Part shown: one piece after another, positions 50,378 through 59,710 of the stretch
Numbering within the stretch: position 1 is the stretch's first letter
Layout of the letters: the number at the start of each line of letters is the position of its first letter
Origin: JANSYP01 sp038751255
GTDB lineage: Bacteria; Pseudomonadota; Alphaproteobacteria; Rhodobacterales; Rhodobacteraceae
Assembly: GCA_038751255.1 (NCBI GenBank)
Contig: JBCDGN010000002.1
Coordinates: 1 to 64,000, forward strand
DNA: 64,000 bases
Direction: 5' to 3'
The notes under the pieces: model-generated
Databases searched by the model: none
Seen by the model: only the letters and a program-made list of their open reading frames with translations
What the model was told of the DNA's origin: nothing
Program-made: the position numbers and the translations under genes

Positions 50378-52987
50378 ATGTCCCGCTATTCCCCCGCAGA
50401 TATCGAACCGCGTTGGCAAGCAGCTTGGGAAGAAGACGGCTCTTTCACCGCCCGTCGTGACGACACGCTTCCGAAATACTATGTCCTTGAGATGTTTCCG
50501 TATCCCTCGGGACGGATCCACATAGGCCATGTGCGCAATTACACGATGGGAGACGTCGTCGCCCGCTATAAATCGGCAACGGGTCACAACGTGCTGCACC
50601 CAATGGGATGGGACGCTTTTGGCATGCCGGCAGAAAACGCAGCGATGGCCTCTGGCGGGCACCCTAAGGATTGGACCTACGCCAATATCGCAGACATGCG
50701 CGGCCAGATGAAACCCTTGGGTCTGTCGATCGATTGGTCCCGGGAATTCGCCACCTGCGATCCGGAATACTATGGCCAGCAACAATCGCTTTTCCTCGAC
50801 TTCCTTGGTGCTGGAATGGTCTATCGCAAGAACGCGGTGGTGAACTGGGACCCGGTCGATATGACGGTGCTCGCCAATGAGCAGGTCATAGATGGCTGCG
50901 GCTGGCGCTCGGGTGCGCCGGTGGAACGTCGCGAGCTTACGCAATGGTTCTTCCGCATTTCCGAACATGCCGAAGAGTTGCTTGATGGTTTGGATGGGTT
51001 GGAGAAGTGGCCTGAGAAAGTCCGGACCATGCAGGCCAATTGGATTGGCAAAAGCCGCGGTCTGCAGTTTTCCTTTGACCTGACCGCGCCGAGCCATGGC
51101 TCTGATGGGATTGAGGTCTATACCACACGACCGGACACGCTCCTTGGAGCAAGCTTTATCGGTCTTGCGGTAGATCATCCTCTGGTTCGTGCGCTCGAGG
51201 CGGACAATTCGGGCCTTGCGGCCTTCTGCGCCGAGTGCCGACGGATGGGTACATCAGAAGAAGAACTTGAGACGGCCGAGAAAAGGGGCTTCGACACTGG
51301 GTTGCGGGTGCGCCATCCACTAGACCCCGCCTGGGAACTGCCCGTCTGGGTGGCTAATTTCATCTTGATGGATTACGGCACCGGCGCGGTTTTTGGTTGC
51401 CCCGCCCATGACCAACGAGATTTGGAGTTCGCGCGAAAGTACGATCTGCCGGTGATCGACACATTTGTTGCGCTCTCGGAGCCTGCGCCAGTGAAAGATA
51501 CCGCCTTCGTCCCGCCGAAAACCGAAAAAGTCCGATGGATCGACCATTTTACCGGGCTGACAGAGGCCACCGGAGAAGAAGCGATCGAAGCCACCCTTTC
51601 TTATGCAGAAGAGGCCGGCTGGGGTGTGAGCAAGACACAGTTTCGCCTAAGGGACTGGGGGCTTTCCCGTCAGCGCTACTGGGGCTGTCCGATCCCGGTC
51701 GTGCATTGCCCAAATTGCGGCGTGGTCCCAGAGAAAAAAGAAAACCTGCCGATCCGTCTGCCTGATGATGTCAGTTTCGATCAGCCCGGCAACCCGCTCG
51801 ACCGGCATCCCACCTGGCGGGATGTGCCCTGCCCGACCTGCGGTACCCCTGCCAAGCGGGAAACCGATACGATGGACACTTTCGTCGATAGTTCCTGGTA
51901 TTTCGCGCGCTTCACCGCGCCCCAGGCGGAAACACCCACAGTGATGGACGACGTAAGCTATTGGATGAACGTCGATCAATATATCGGCGGCGTCGAACAT
52001 GCGATTCTGCATCTGCTCTACGCGCGCTTCTTTTCTCGCGCGATGCAGCACTGCGGGCATCTGCCGGAAAAAGCGGTGGAGCCGTTCGAGGCGCTTTTCA
52101 CTCAAGGCATGGTGACCCACGCGATCTATCAAACTCGCGATGCCGAGGGACGACCGGTGTATCACTTGCCCGAAGAGGTCACACGAGACGGCGATCGCGC
52201 CCAAGTAACAGCCACAGGTGAAGCGGTCGAAATCATCTCTTCGGCAAAAATGTCGAAATCCAAACGTAATGTGGTGGATCCTGCCCAGATCATCGACGCG
52301 TTTGGGGCTGACACCGCGCGCTGGTTTATCCTTTCTGACAGCCCGCCTGAGCGTGATGTTGAATGGACGGCGGCCGGAGCCGAGGCCGCCCATAAGCACC
52401 TTTCGCGGGTCTGGCGCTTGGCTGATGCCAGCCGCATGGCAGGCAGCAGCACGGGCGATGAGGCGGCCCCAAACGGGGTCTCCGAAGAGCCCGTCCCCCC
52501 CGCTGGCAGTCCCGAACATGATCTCGCGCGTGCCACCCATCGCGCCATCGCCGATGTGACAGCGGGGATCGAAGGATTTGCCTTCAATTCGGCGGTGGCC
52601 AAGCTTTATGCGTTTACCAACGCAGTGGCCAAATCCAAAGCTTCTGCCGCTGCCCAAACCAAAGCGCTGCGCATTATGGCACAGCTGATGGCCCCCATGA
52701 CCCCCCATTTGGCAGAAGAGATCTGGTCCATGCTGGGTGGCGAAGGCCTCCTGGCCAACACCGCTTGGCCCAAAGCCGATCCCCGTCTCTTGGTCGATGA
52801 CACAGTGGTGTTGCCCATTCAGATCAATGGCAAACGACGGTCCGAGCTACAGGTCGCCAAAGATATGGATCGCGCAGACATCGAAGCGTTGGCCCTTGCC
52901 GATGATGCAGTACAACGCGCACTGGACGGCGCGACACCGAAGAAACTCATCGTTGTCCCAGGCCGGATCGTCAATGTGGTGGTCTAG
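50378..52987 (+). CDS. leuS: Leucyl-tRNA synthetase
   Basis: An 869-aa class I synthetase charging tRNA-Leu. HIGH is at residues 48-51 (GRIHIGHVRNYTMGD), the editing domain spans about residues 220-420 (YTTRPDTLLGASF and the conserved editing region GTGAVFGCPAHDQRD), a zinc-like Cys pair region is near residue 445 (CPNCGVV, CPTCG), and KMSKS begins at Lys624. A C-terminal domain binds tRNA. It overlaps lptE by 14 bp. Confidence 0.98.
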   Translation: MSRYSPADIEPRWQAAWEEDGSFTARRDDTLPKYYVLEMFPYPSGRIHIGHVRNYTMGDVVARYKSATGHNVLHPMGWDAFGMPAENAAMASGGHPKDWTYANIADMRGQMKPLGLSIDWSREFATCDPEYYGQQQSLFLDFLGAGMVYRKNAVVNWDPVDMTVLANEQVIDGCGWRSGAPVERRELTQWFFRISEHAEELLDGLDGLEKWPEKVRTMQANWIGKSRGLQFSFDLTAPSHGSDGIEVYTTRPDTLLGASFIGLAVDHPLVRALEADNSGLAAFCAECRRMGTSEEELETAEKRGFDTGLRVRHPLDPAWELPVWVANFILMDYGTGAVFGCPAHDQRDLEFARKYDLPVIDTFVALSEPAPVKDTAFVPPKTEKVRWIDHFTGLTEATGEEAIEATLSYAEEAGWGVSKTQFRLRDWGLSRQRYWGCPIPVVHCPNCGVVPEKKENLPIRLPDDVSFDQPGNPLDRHPTWRDVPCPTCGTPAKRETDTMDTFVDSSWYFARFTAPQAETPTVMDDVSYWMNVDQYIGGVEHAILHLLYARFFSRAMQHCGHLPEKAVEPFEALFTQGMVTHAIYQTRDAEGRPVYHLPEEVTRDGDRAQVTATGEAVEIISSAKMSKSKRNVVDPAQIIDAFGADTARWFILSDSPPERDVEWTAAGAEAAHKHLSRVWRLADASRMAGSSTGDEAAPNGVSEEPVPPAGSPEHDLARATHRAIADVTAGIEGFAFNSAVAKLYAFTNAVAKSKASAAAQTKALRIMAQLMAPMTPHLAEEIWSMLGGEGLLANTAWPKADPRLLVDDTVVLPIQINGKRRSELQVAKDMDRADIEALALADDAVQRALDGATPKKLIVVPGRIVNVVV

Positions 52988-53498
52988 ACCCCAACAGTCG
53001 TGCCGCGCGGCTTTCCTTCTCAGCGGGTTTTTGACCGCGCTTGCAAGTTGCAGCTTCTCTCCGCTTTACGCACCTGGTGGCGCTGGACAGGCGCTTTCCG
53101 GCCAGATCGAGATCCAAGATGCCTCCAATCTGCAGACCTATGAGATCACCCAGGCCCTGACGCGCGCCTTCGGCCCGGCCCGCATGCCGGAATTCCGGCT
53201 TACCTATCAGAGCCGGATCGTCAGCGAAGACGCAGCTATCACCAGCGGCCAAGAAATCTCGCGGGTCAATCTCATTGGGACACTGCGCTATAGCGTCCGC
53301 GATCTCGCCAGCGGAGATATCGTGACCTCGGGCGCAACCAACGGGTTCGTAGGCTATTCCGCAGCAGGCGACACCGTGGCCACCAACGCCGCCCGGCGCG
53401 ACGCAGAAAAGCGGCTCGCCACCATTCTTGCAGATCAAACCTTCGCGGCCGTGATCAGCGATCCCGCCCTCGCTGTGGCCGCGGGGGTGCCTCAGTGA
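52974..53498 (+). CDS. lptE: LPS-assembly lipoprotein LptE
   Basis: A 174-aa outer-membrane lipoprotein that plugs LptD in LPS insertion. The signal (SCRAAFLLSGFLTALASC) ends in a lipobox LASC with Cys near residue 27, followed by FSPLYAPGG, a family hallmark after the lipid Cys. The mature domain (EITQALTRAFG, RYSVRDLASG, AEKRLATILADQTFAAV) fits the LptE fold. ATG 52974 lies inside leuS (14-bp overlap); the open frame continues upstream but that is leuS shadow. Confidence 0.92.
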   Translation: MWWSRPQQSCRAAFLLSGFLTALASCSFSPLYAPGGAGQALSGQIEIQDASNLQTYEITQALTRAFGPARMPEFRLTYQSRIVSEDAAITSGQEISRVNLIGTLRYSVRDLASGDIVTSGATNGFVGYSAAGDTVATNAARRDAEKRLATILADQTFAAVISDPALAVAAGVPQ

Positions 53499-54517
53499 AA
53501 CTCAACACGCGCCAAGCCAAGGCCTATTTTCGGTCTCCAGATCGCGACACGCCCGGAATACTGATCCACGGCGCCGATGCCATGCGTGTCGCGCTGCACC
53601 GCCAGGATATGCTGTCAGCGCTTTTGGGCGAGACGGCAGAGGAAGAAATGCGTCTCACCCGCATCGCCGCAGCGGATCTGCGCAAAGATCCCGCCCTCCT
53701 CAGCGACGCAACGCACTCTATTGGTTTTTTTCCCGGCCCACGCGCCGCCCATATCGAAGCAGCCACAGACGGCTTGGCCGATCTGATCGGAGCCGCGCTC
53801 GACGCCTGGCGTCCCGGTGATGCCCAGATTGTGGTCACGGCGGGCCAATTGAACGCCCGCTCGAAACTGCGCAAGTGCTTCGAAGACCATGGGGCGGCAC
53901 GGGCCGCCGCGATCTATGACGACCCTCCTGGCCGGGACGAGATTGCAGAGATGCTTGCGAAAGCCGGGATCACCACTCTCAGCCGGGACGCCGAGGGCCT
54001 CATTGAGGCCATGGCCCGTCAACTCGACCCCGGCGACTTTCGTCAAACGGTGGAGAAACTCGCTCTTTACACCCATGGCAGCACAGCGACGGTCGGTGCA
54101 GAAGATATTGCGGCGATCGCCCCCCAATCCGTCGAAGCTGGGATCGACGACCTCATCGGCGCGGTTGCCGATGGCACAAGCGCCGATATCGGCCCGCTAA
54201 TCGGCAGACTACAATCTCAGGGCACGCAGCCGGTTGCGCTCTGCATCGCAGCCGGGCGCCATTTCCGGCAACTTCTCGCCGCCGCGAGCCATCCCGACGG
54301 GACATCCAAAGGGCTCGCCGCGACCCGCGTCTTTGGCCCGCGCCGGGATCGCATGGCACGGCAACTGAATCAATGGTCGCCCTTGCGTCTCGATCAGGCC
54401 ATCGGGCTTTTGGTGGAAACTGATCTCAGCTTGCGCTCAAGCGCACCGGCACCAGACATGTCGGTGATCGAAAGAGCGCTTATCCGTCTTGCCATGCTCG
54501 CTCGCCGCAAGGACTAA
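53495..54517 (+). CDS. holA: DNA polymerase III subunit delta
   Basis: A 340-aa clamp-loader subunit. It carries the HolA fold: YFRSPDRDTPGILIHGADAMRV near the start, the region AADLRKDPALLSDATHSIGFFPGPRAA, and the C-terminal collar with RHFRQLLAAAS. Begins with GTG 53495 overlapping lptE by 4 bp. Order leuS-lptE-holA is the conserved alphaproteobacterial one. Confidence 0.93.
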   Translation: MKLNTRQAKAYFRSPDRDTPGILIHGADAMRVALHRQDMLSALLGETAEEEMRLTRIAAADLRKDPALLSDATHSIGFFPGPRAAHIEAATDGLADLIGAALDAWRPGDAQIVVTAGQLNARSKLRKCFEDHGAARAAAIYDDPPGRDEIAEMLAKAGITTLSRDAEGLIEAMARQLDPGDFRQTVEKLALYTHGSTATVGAEDIAAIAPQSVEAGIDDLIGAVADGTSADIGPLIGRLQSQGTQPVALCIAAGRHFRQLLAAASHPDGTSKGLAATRVFGPRRDRMARQLNQWSPLRLDQAIGLLVETDLSLRSSAPAPDMSVIERALIRLAMLARRKD

Positions 54518-54532
54518 GAAGAGGACGCGTTC

Positions 54533-55153
54533 ATCTACACGGTTATTGGACATCCAAAGACCCGGACGCTGCGTGTCCTTTGGATGCTGCACGAGCTGGG
54601 CCTCGACTTCGATCACGTAGCTTCGCCGCCCCGTGCCGACGATGTCACCGCCCTAAACCCTTTGGGCCGTATCCCCGTGCTTACGCATGAGGACGCTGTG
54701 CTGACCGACAGCGTGGCGATCATGGCCTATCTTGGCGAGCGTCATCAAGACATCGGACCAAAGGACGGTCTGCCCGGGCTCAGTTATCCCGCGGGCACGC
54801 CAGAGCGCGCCGTTCAAGATGCGATGGTTTTGCGATTGATCGATGAGTTCGACGCGCTTCTATGGACACGTTCTCGGCACCGAATGATCCTCCCACCAGA
54901 ACAACGCGTGCCTGAGATCTTCGACAGCGTCGCGTGGGAGCTGAAAGAGAACACGGCGAAGCTAGGAGAAAGCCTTGGCGAGAAACCGTTCATCTTGGGC
55001 GATAAGATGAGCATCGCCGATATCATGGCGACCCACGTGTGCGGCTGGGCGATTTCTGGCGGCGTGCCGCTGGACCCGCCAAAGAACCTTTCGGCCTATC
55101 TAAAGCGTTTGCGGACACGCCACGCCTATGCGCGCGCGCTTGGCCGCGCCTGA
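54533..55153 (+). CDS. Glutathione S-transferase family protein with probable AUC start
   Basis: A GST of about 206 aa, with the N-terminal thioredoxin-like fold (YTVIGHPKTRTLRVLWMLHE, LNPLGRIPVLTHEDAVLTDSVAIMAYL) and a C-terminal helical domain (GEKPFILGDKMSIADIMATH). The fold starts at 54536. The first ATG in frame (54584) would delete strand 1 and half of helix 1. Between holA's stop and it there is no ATG, GTG or TTG in frame; AUC at 54533 has AGAGGA eight bases upstream (54519-54524) and fits the family's usual M-YTVIGHP start. Overlaps the convergent flavoprotein gene by 28 bp. Confidence 0.8.
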   Translation: MYTVIGHPKTRTLRVLWMLHELGLDFDHVASPPRADDVTALNPLGRIPVLTHEDAVLTDSVAIMAYLGERHQDIGPKDGLPGLSYPAGTPERAVQDAMVLRLIDEFDALLWTRSRHRMILPPEQRVPEIFDSVAWELKENTAKLGESLGEKPFILGDKMSIADIMATHVCGWAISGGVPLDPPKNLSAYLKRLRTRHAYARALGRA

Positions 55154-56325
55154 TCTAGCCAACGCGCCGCGCCCAGCCCCGCTGCGCGCCCTGTGGCGAA
55201 ACTTGCGGTTAAGAGGTAGCCGCCAGTCGGGGCCTCCCAATCCAGCATCTCGCCTGCACAGAACACCCCTGTGTGCGCCTTTAGCATGAAATGCGTATCC
55301 AACCCGTCACGCATCACGCCACCTGAAGTGGAGATGGCCTCATCAATCGGCCGTACCGCCTTATAGGGGACCTGCAACTCTTTTACGAGCAACGCAAGCT
55401 TGCTCGGGTCTTTGGGCAGTGGCCGCGCAACTTCTGCCAGCAAAGCTCTTGCAACATCGGAAAGACCCAGGTTCTTACGCAGATGGTTCGAAAGTGAGGC
55501 CTTACCGCGAGGCTTCGACAGACGCGCGACCACAGAGGAATGATCAAGCTTCGGCACAAGGTCGATTTTCAGCGCTGCCCTCTGACGCAATGCCGGGCTG
55601 AGGGGATAGATCCCGCCGCCTTCGATCCCGCGTGCGGACAATAATATCTCTCCGCGCGAGGAGAGATGTCCCGCCTTAAGTGCGATACCCTTCAAAGGCA
55701 CACCGTAGAAATCAGACATGTAGTCAGACCAAACCACGCTGACGCCCACATTGGCTGGAGCGAACTTCGTCATAGGCACGTCGGGCAAAAGTGTGGCCCA
55801 TACCCCATCAGAGCCCAGCCGTGCCCAACTCGCACCCCCGAGCGCCAATACCGCGACATCTGGCTGAAGCTCCCTCAGCCCGTCGCGGGTTTGAAATCGA
55901 AAGCGCATCCCATCGACGCCGATCCAGCGCCACCGGCTCCGGATCTCGAGGCCTAAGTTTTGCAACCGTTCCAACCAAGCCCGAAGAAGCGGCGATGCTT
56001 TCATTGCAACCGGAAACACGCGCCCCGTCGAGCCGGTGAAAAGCTCTTGGCCAAGCCCCTCGCCCCAGGCTTGCACATCCTGTGGCCCGAAGACGGCAAG
56101 GCTGGGCGTAAGCCAGTCGGCGGCGTTCCCGTAGGCAGCGCAAAAACGCTCTAGACTTTCGGCCTTGGTCAGGTTCAGCCCAGATTTCCCTGCCATCAGG
56201 AACTTGCGACCGACGCTGGGCATCGCATCGGTCAAAACCACCGGATGCCCAGCCTGACCCAGCATCTCCGCCGCCATAAGCCCGGCCGGACCACCACCGA
56301 TCACCAGCGCTTTCACCCGCTCCAT
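55126..56325 (-). CDS. HI0933-like FAD-dependent oxidoreductase (TIGR03862 family)
   Basis: A 399-aa flavoprotein. The Rossmann FAD motif is VIGGGPAGLMAAEML near the N-terminus, KSGLNLTKAESLERF follows, and a C-terminal FAD segment is GVFCAGEMLDWEAPTGGYLLTASFATGRAAG. Family members (HI0933/YhiN) are uncharacterised flavoproteins, possibly acting on tRNA or quinones. The start at 56325 is normal for the family. Its 3' end overlaps the GST gene by 28 bp. Confidence 0.93.
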   Translation of the reverse strand: MERVKALVIGGGPAGLMAAEMLGQAGHPVVLTDAMPSVGRKFLMAGKSGLNLTKAESLERFCAAYGNAADWLTPSLAVFGPQDVQAWGEGLGQELFTGSTGRVFPVAMKASPLLRAWLERLQNLGLEIRSRWRWIGVDGMRFRFQTRDGLRELQPDVAVLALGGASWARLGSDGVWATLLPDVPMTKFAPANVGVSVVWSDYMSDFYGVPLKGIALKAGHLSSRGEILLSARGIEGGGIYPLSPALRQRAALKIDLVPKLDHSSVVARLSKPRGKASLSNHLRKNLGLSDVARALLAEVARPLPKDPSKLALLVKELQVPYKAVRPIDEAISTSGGVMRDGLDTHFMLKAHTGVFCAGEMLDWEAPTGGYLLTASFATGRAAGLGAARWLDQARPSARA

Positions 56326-56363
56326 GGCTTGCCTCCACGCGTCAACCGGTCATCATCTGCGTC

Positions 56364-56660
56364 ATGCAAAGCGATCCGATTTGTCCACTCTGCGGCCGCC
56401 CGATCCCGCCCGACGTTCCGCAAAGCCAGCACCACCTGATCCCAAAGCTGAAGGGTGGCAAGGGCGGTGAGACCGTGCTGCTGCATCAGATCTGCCATTC
56501 TGAAATCCATGCGAGCCTCACTGAGACCGAATTGGCGCGCGAGTACAACACTATAGACGCACTGAAATCTCATCCGCGACTGGCACGCTTCATTACCTGG
56601 GTCGCGAAACGCCCGCCAAGCTTCCGTTCCAAGACGCCGGGCGGCCGGCGCAAGCGGTGA
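56364..56660 (+). CDS. Small HNH-type endonuclease domain protein
   Basis: A 98-aa protein with an HNH-like zinc-His pattern: CPLCGRPIP near residue 7, QHHLIPKLKGGKGG near 22, and LLHQICHSEIHASL near 40. The second Cys pair is partly replaced (ICHSEIH). Such small proteins occur in roseobacters; nuclease activity is not proven. Divergent from the flavoprotein gene. No ribosome site of note was seen at ATG 56364. Confidence 0.85.
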   Translation: MQSDPICPLCGRPIPPDVPQSQHHLIPKLKGGKGGETVLLHQICHSEIHASLTETELAREYNTIDALKSHPRLARFITWVAKRPPSFRSKTPGGRRKR

Positions 56661-56715
56661 CAGTCGGCCGCGTTCAGCCTATTATTGGGTATCCAAAACT
56701 CGGGGAGGAGTAAGG

Positions 56716-57081
56716 ATGCCTGCGAAGCTAAGCACCGATCCAGAGACCGCGATCGTCACCCTGGAGGCCGAGGGCAAAATCACCGTTGAGGATTTCGACC
56801 GTATCGCACCTGAGATTGAGGCCTTTATTTCAGCGCATGGGACCATCCGCCTGCTTGAGATCGTCCAAAGCTTCGAGGGTGTGAATGCAGAGCTTTTGTG
56901 GCGGGGCTTGAAGCTCGACCGCAAACTTTTGCCGCATATCTCCCACTGCGCGGTGGTCAGCGATATCGGCTGGATGACGCCTTTGGCCAAGGCCGCGGGG
57001 GCTGTGATTTCGACAAAGCTGCGCACCTTCGCCATGGCCGATCTTGAAGACGCCAAATCATGGGTCGCCAACCCAGACTAG
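56716..57081 (+). CDS. STAS/SEC14-like (SpoIIAA-like) domain protein
   Basis: A 121-aa protein of the SpoIIAA-like family (DUF3478): AIVTLEAEGKITVEDFDRIAPEIEAFI, IRLLEIVQSFEGV, CAVVSDIGWM, KLRTFAMADLEDAKSWVA. These are soluble alpha/beta proteins of unknown role, sometimes linked to stress or lipid binding. AGGAG is present seven bases before ATG 56716, so translation should be good. Confidence 0.88.
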   Translation: MPAKLSTDPETAIVTLEAEGKITVEDFDRIAPEIEAFISAHGTIRLLEIVQSFEGVNAELLWRGLKLDRKLLPHISHCAVVSDIGWMTPLAKAAGAVISTKLRTFAMADLEDAKSWVANPD

Positions 57082-57178
57082 ACATAGCCAATTGGACCTC
57101 CAGGTCGGCCGCGAGCAGCTTTGGCGTTCACAGGGCTGCTGGATTTCGGCTTGGTCTCGCATGCGCACCAACGCGCCT

Positions 57179-57934
57179 CTACGAAACAAGCCCAATCCTT
57201 TGCCGGATGTCGGGGCTCCTGAGGCTAACCTCTGTCCCAATCAAGTCATCAGCCTCCGAAGTGGCAAGCCAGACGCATGCGCGCCCTGGCCATTCGGCAG
57301 GGATATGTACCGACGGATCAAGCTGACTGACGGGATTGATCCCGCTGGCTTTGATCTGATCTTGCATTTCGGTGGCCACGGTTCCCGGCGACAGCCCAAT
57401 CGCGCGGATACCTTGATCGGCATTTTCTTTGTGCAAACACTCCGTCAACATCTTCGCCCCAGCCTTGGAGGCGCAATAGTGGCTCCACCCTTCCAACGGA
57501 TTGCTTGCTGCCCCGGATGAGATCGTGATGACCGTGCCGCCCCCTCCAGCAATCAAAACCGGCAGCGCCGCTCGCATCCCATAGTAGACCCCCATCAGAT
57601 TGATATCGACCATCTGATGCCAATCGGCTGGATCACTCTCTTCCAGCCGGGCAATCGGGTCGATGACACCGGCATTGTTGACCAGCACATCAAGCCTGCC
57701 AAATGCCTCGTGTGCCAAGTTCACCGCGGCAGCGATGTCGTCATATTTGCTTACATCGCACACGATACCCCGTGCCTGTGGCCCGATTTCATGTTCCAAC
57801 GCTTGCATCGCGTCATGCGTGCGCGCCGCGAGCACCACATTCGCGCCAGCCTGTGCGAAGGCCCGTACCGCTGCGGCGCCTATCCCACGGCTCGCTCCCG
57901 TGACAAGAACGCATTTCCCGGTGAGTTGATCCAT
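57179..57934 (-). CDS. Short-chain dehydrogenase/reductase (SDR)
   Basis: A 251-aa NAD(P)-dependent oxidoreductase: TGASRGIG cofactor loop near residue 12, NNAG motif (LVNNAGVIDP), catalytic Ser in ISSGAASNP, and YCASK catalytic Tyr-Lys. The substrate is unknown. The start at 57934 (MDQLTGK) is where the fold begins; the 138-residue upward extension of the ORF overlaps the divergent DUF2125 gene and is rejected. Confidence 0.94.
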   Translation of the reverse strand: MDQLTGKCVLVTGASRGIGAAAVRAFAQAGANVVLAARTHDAMQALEHEIGPQARGIVCDVSKYDDIAAAVNLAHEAFGRLDVLVNNAGVIDPIARLEESDPADWHQMVDINLMGVYYGMRAALPVLIAGGGGTVITISSGAASNPLEGWSHYCASKAGAKMLTECLHKENADQGIRAIGLSPGTVATEMQDQIKASGINPVSQLDPSVHIPAEWPGRACVWLATSEADDLIGTEVSLRSPDIRQRIGLVS

Positions 57935-58040
57935 CTGACCCTTCCCTCCTGTGATCGTCTCAGGCAGTGTCCAGCGCAAAGACTTGCCAATCACAAAGCA
58001 AAACGGCAAGACCAGAGATCGTTTCACGAGGAGAGCTCTT

Positions 58041-59552
58041 TTGTCCGTCATGCCATCCAAATCTTCGACCCATTTTTTCGGTGCCCTCGGTGTCGTTGCG
58101 GTTGTGGCAGTGCCCACAATCGGCACGGCAGACCTTAGCCCAGACGCACTTTGGCAAGAATGGGAAAGCATCGCGGCGGCAAAGGATCTCAGGCTCGATG
58201 TGGAACGGCGCGAGCAAAGCACAGGCAGCTTGTCGCTCTTCGGTCTTTCAGCAGAGTTTGTTGCGCCAATTGGCGGCGATACGGTGGTGTTTTCCGCGCC
58301 AGAGATGCGGCTCCAAACACTGGACGAAGACAGTGTTGCGATCACCACTCCTCAAGGAATGCGACTGGAATATACATCGGACGCATCATTTGAAGCCAAT
58401 CTTGTCTTTGTCGTCGCAAGCGAAGACCTGACCATCACAGCAAGCGGCAGCCCCGATGCGGTGGCTTATGACTCGCAAGCATCCGAGCTTGAGATCAATT
58501 TGGAAGAAGCCAAACTCCCTGGGCTGACGGAATCGCGGTTTGACTATCAGGTTGAAGGCTTTTCAGGGTCGATTAACGGTTGGACGGCCTCCACCGATCC
58601 CGGGCAGATCGATATTTCGATCCTGAGCGATGCCGCTGCTGTCGACTACCATTTCGCGTTTCCAGCAATTGGGCGCGAGACAACAGCAAGATCGAGCAGC
58701 ACAGAAAATACAATGAGCGTTGAGATTGAAACGCCGTTTTTGCAAGACGGTGCAATCCTTGAAGGCGGGTCTCTGACCCAGCGCGCCAGCGCCGCGTCCG
58801 GACATATGCGCAACGAAGATCTGACAGCGGGCGAACGCACCGTTTCAGACATCAGCTACGAAAACTCTCAAACGGAACTGACGCTCACCGAAAAGCGTGG
58901 GTCTTTGCAGGCAACCGTGGCTGAGATCGATGCAAAAGGATCAAATTCGTCGCTGCCCATGAGTGACATCGCCTTTACGATTTCTGGAACCTACATCGAC
59001 TTGGGGATACCGATCGCGCAGGATCCTGCGCCACAGGATGCCTCTCTGACACTGTCTTTAGACGCAATCAATGTCGACGATGGTGTTTGGAACTTGTTGG
59101 AACCTGCCGGAGCACTGGCGCGCGCGCCGCTGGCCACGCAGATTGATCTTGCCGCGAAAGTCTTGGTGGGACCTGCCGCAAGATTGCCCCAGATACCGGA
59201 CGCGATAGAAACTGCGCCATTTCGCTTCACGGAAGTCACGATCAATCTGCTGGATCTAGAGTACAGCACTGCAAAGGTCACAGGCGAAGGTGCCGTTGAG
59301 TTTGTTGCGCCACCGCCAGACTCTCCCATTTTCCAACCAACACCGGCTGGACAACTTGATCTGACGCTACAAGGCATACCCGAGCTTCTGGAAGCCGTCG
59401 CGAAAAGTGGGCTGGTGCCCCCACAGCAGATGATGGGTGCACAAATGTTTTTGGGTATGTTCACCCGCCCTGAAGAAGATGGCAGCCTCAAGAGCCAGAT
59501 CGAAGCCAAGCCTTCAGGCGAACTCTTCGTAAACGGCATTCAACTGCGTTGA
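58041..59552 (+). CDS. DUF2125 family exported protein
   Basis: A 503-aa protein. TTG 58041 has AGGAG exactly seven bases upstream; an ATG at 58050 is sixteen bases from that site. The N-terminus has a signal sequence (HFFGALGVVAVVAVPTIGTA) and the rest is beta-rich (SLFGLSAEFVAPIGGDTVVF, GEGAVEFVAPPPDSP, LTLQGIPELLEAVAKSG), as in the DUF2125 family of alphaproteobacteria, which resembles AsmA-type or lipid-transfer-like barrels in pattern. Function unknown. Followed by pmbA. Confidence 0.85.
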   Translation: MSVMPSKSSTHFFGALGVVAVVAVPTIGTADLSPDALWQEWESIAAAKDLRLDVERREQSTGSLSLFGLSAEFVAPIGGDTVVFSAPEMRLQTLDEDSVAITTPQGMRLEYTSDASFEANLVFVVASEDLTITASGSPDAVAYDSQASELEINLEEAKLPGLTESRFDYQVEGFSGSINGWTASTDPGQIDISILSDAAAVDYHFAFPAIGRETTARSSSTENTMSVEIETPFLQDGAILEGGSLTQRASAASGHMRNEDLTAGERTVSDISYENSQTELTLTEKRGSLQATVAEIDAKGSNSSLPMSDIAFTISGTYIDLGIPIAQDPAPQDASLTLSLDAINVDDGVWNLLEPAGALARAPLATQIDLAAKVLVGPAARLPQIPDAIETAPFRFTEVTINLLDLEYSTAKVTGEGAVEFVAPPPDSPIFQPTPAGQLDLTLQGIPELLEAVAKSGLVPPQQMMGAQMFLGMFTRPEEDGSLKSQIEAKPSGELFVNGIQLR

Positions 59553-59710
59553 GAAACTTAAAACCCGCGGTGGAACGAGTCTTAAGGCGCGTCCGCCAAG
59601 TAGCGCTCAGTTCGATGGGCCAAGGCGTAAGCGCTGCTCTTGCCCCTTGTGCGCACCGCGAGAGCGGACTAACTGCCATTGACCGCGTCCTAGCCGGAGA
59701 CAGAAATATC

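Noticed and set aside
52737..52973. Longer LptE frame inside leuS
   Set aside because: No signal peptide or ribosome site there; the lipobox needs the start at 52974.
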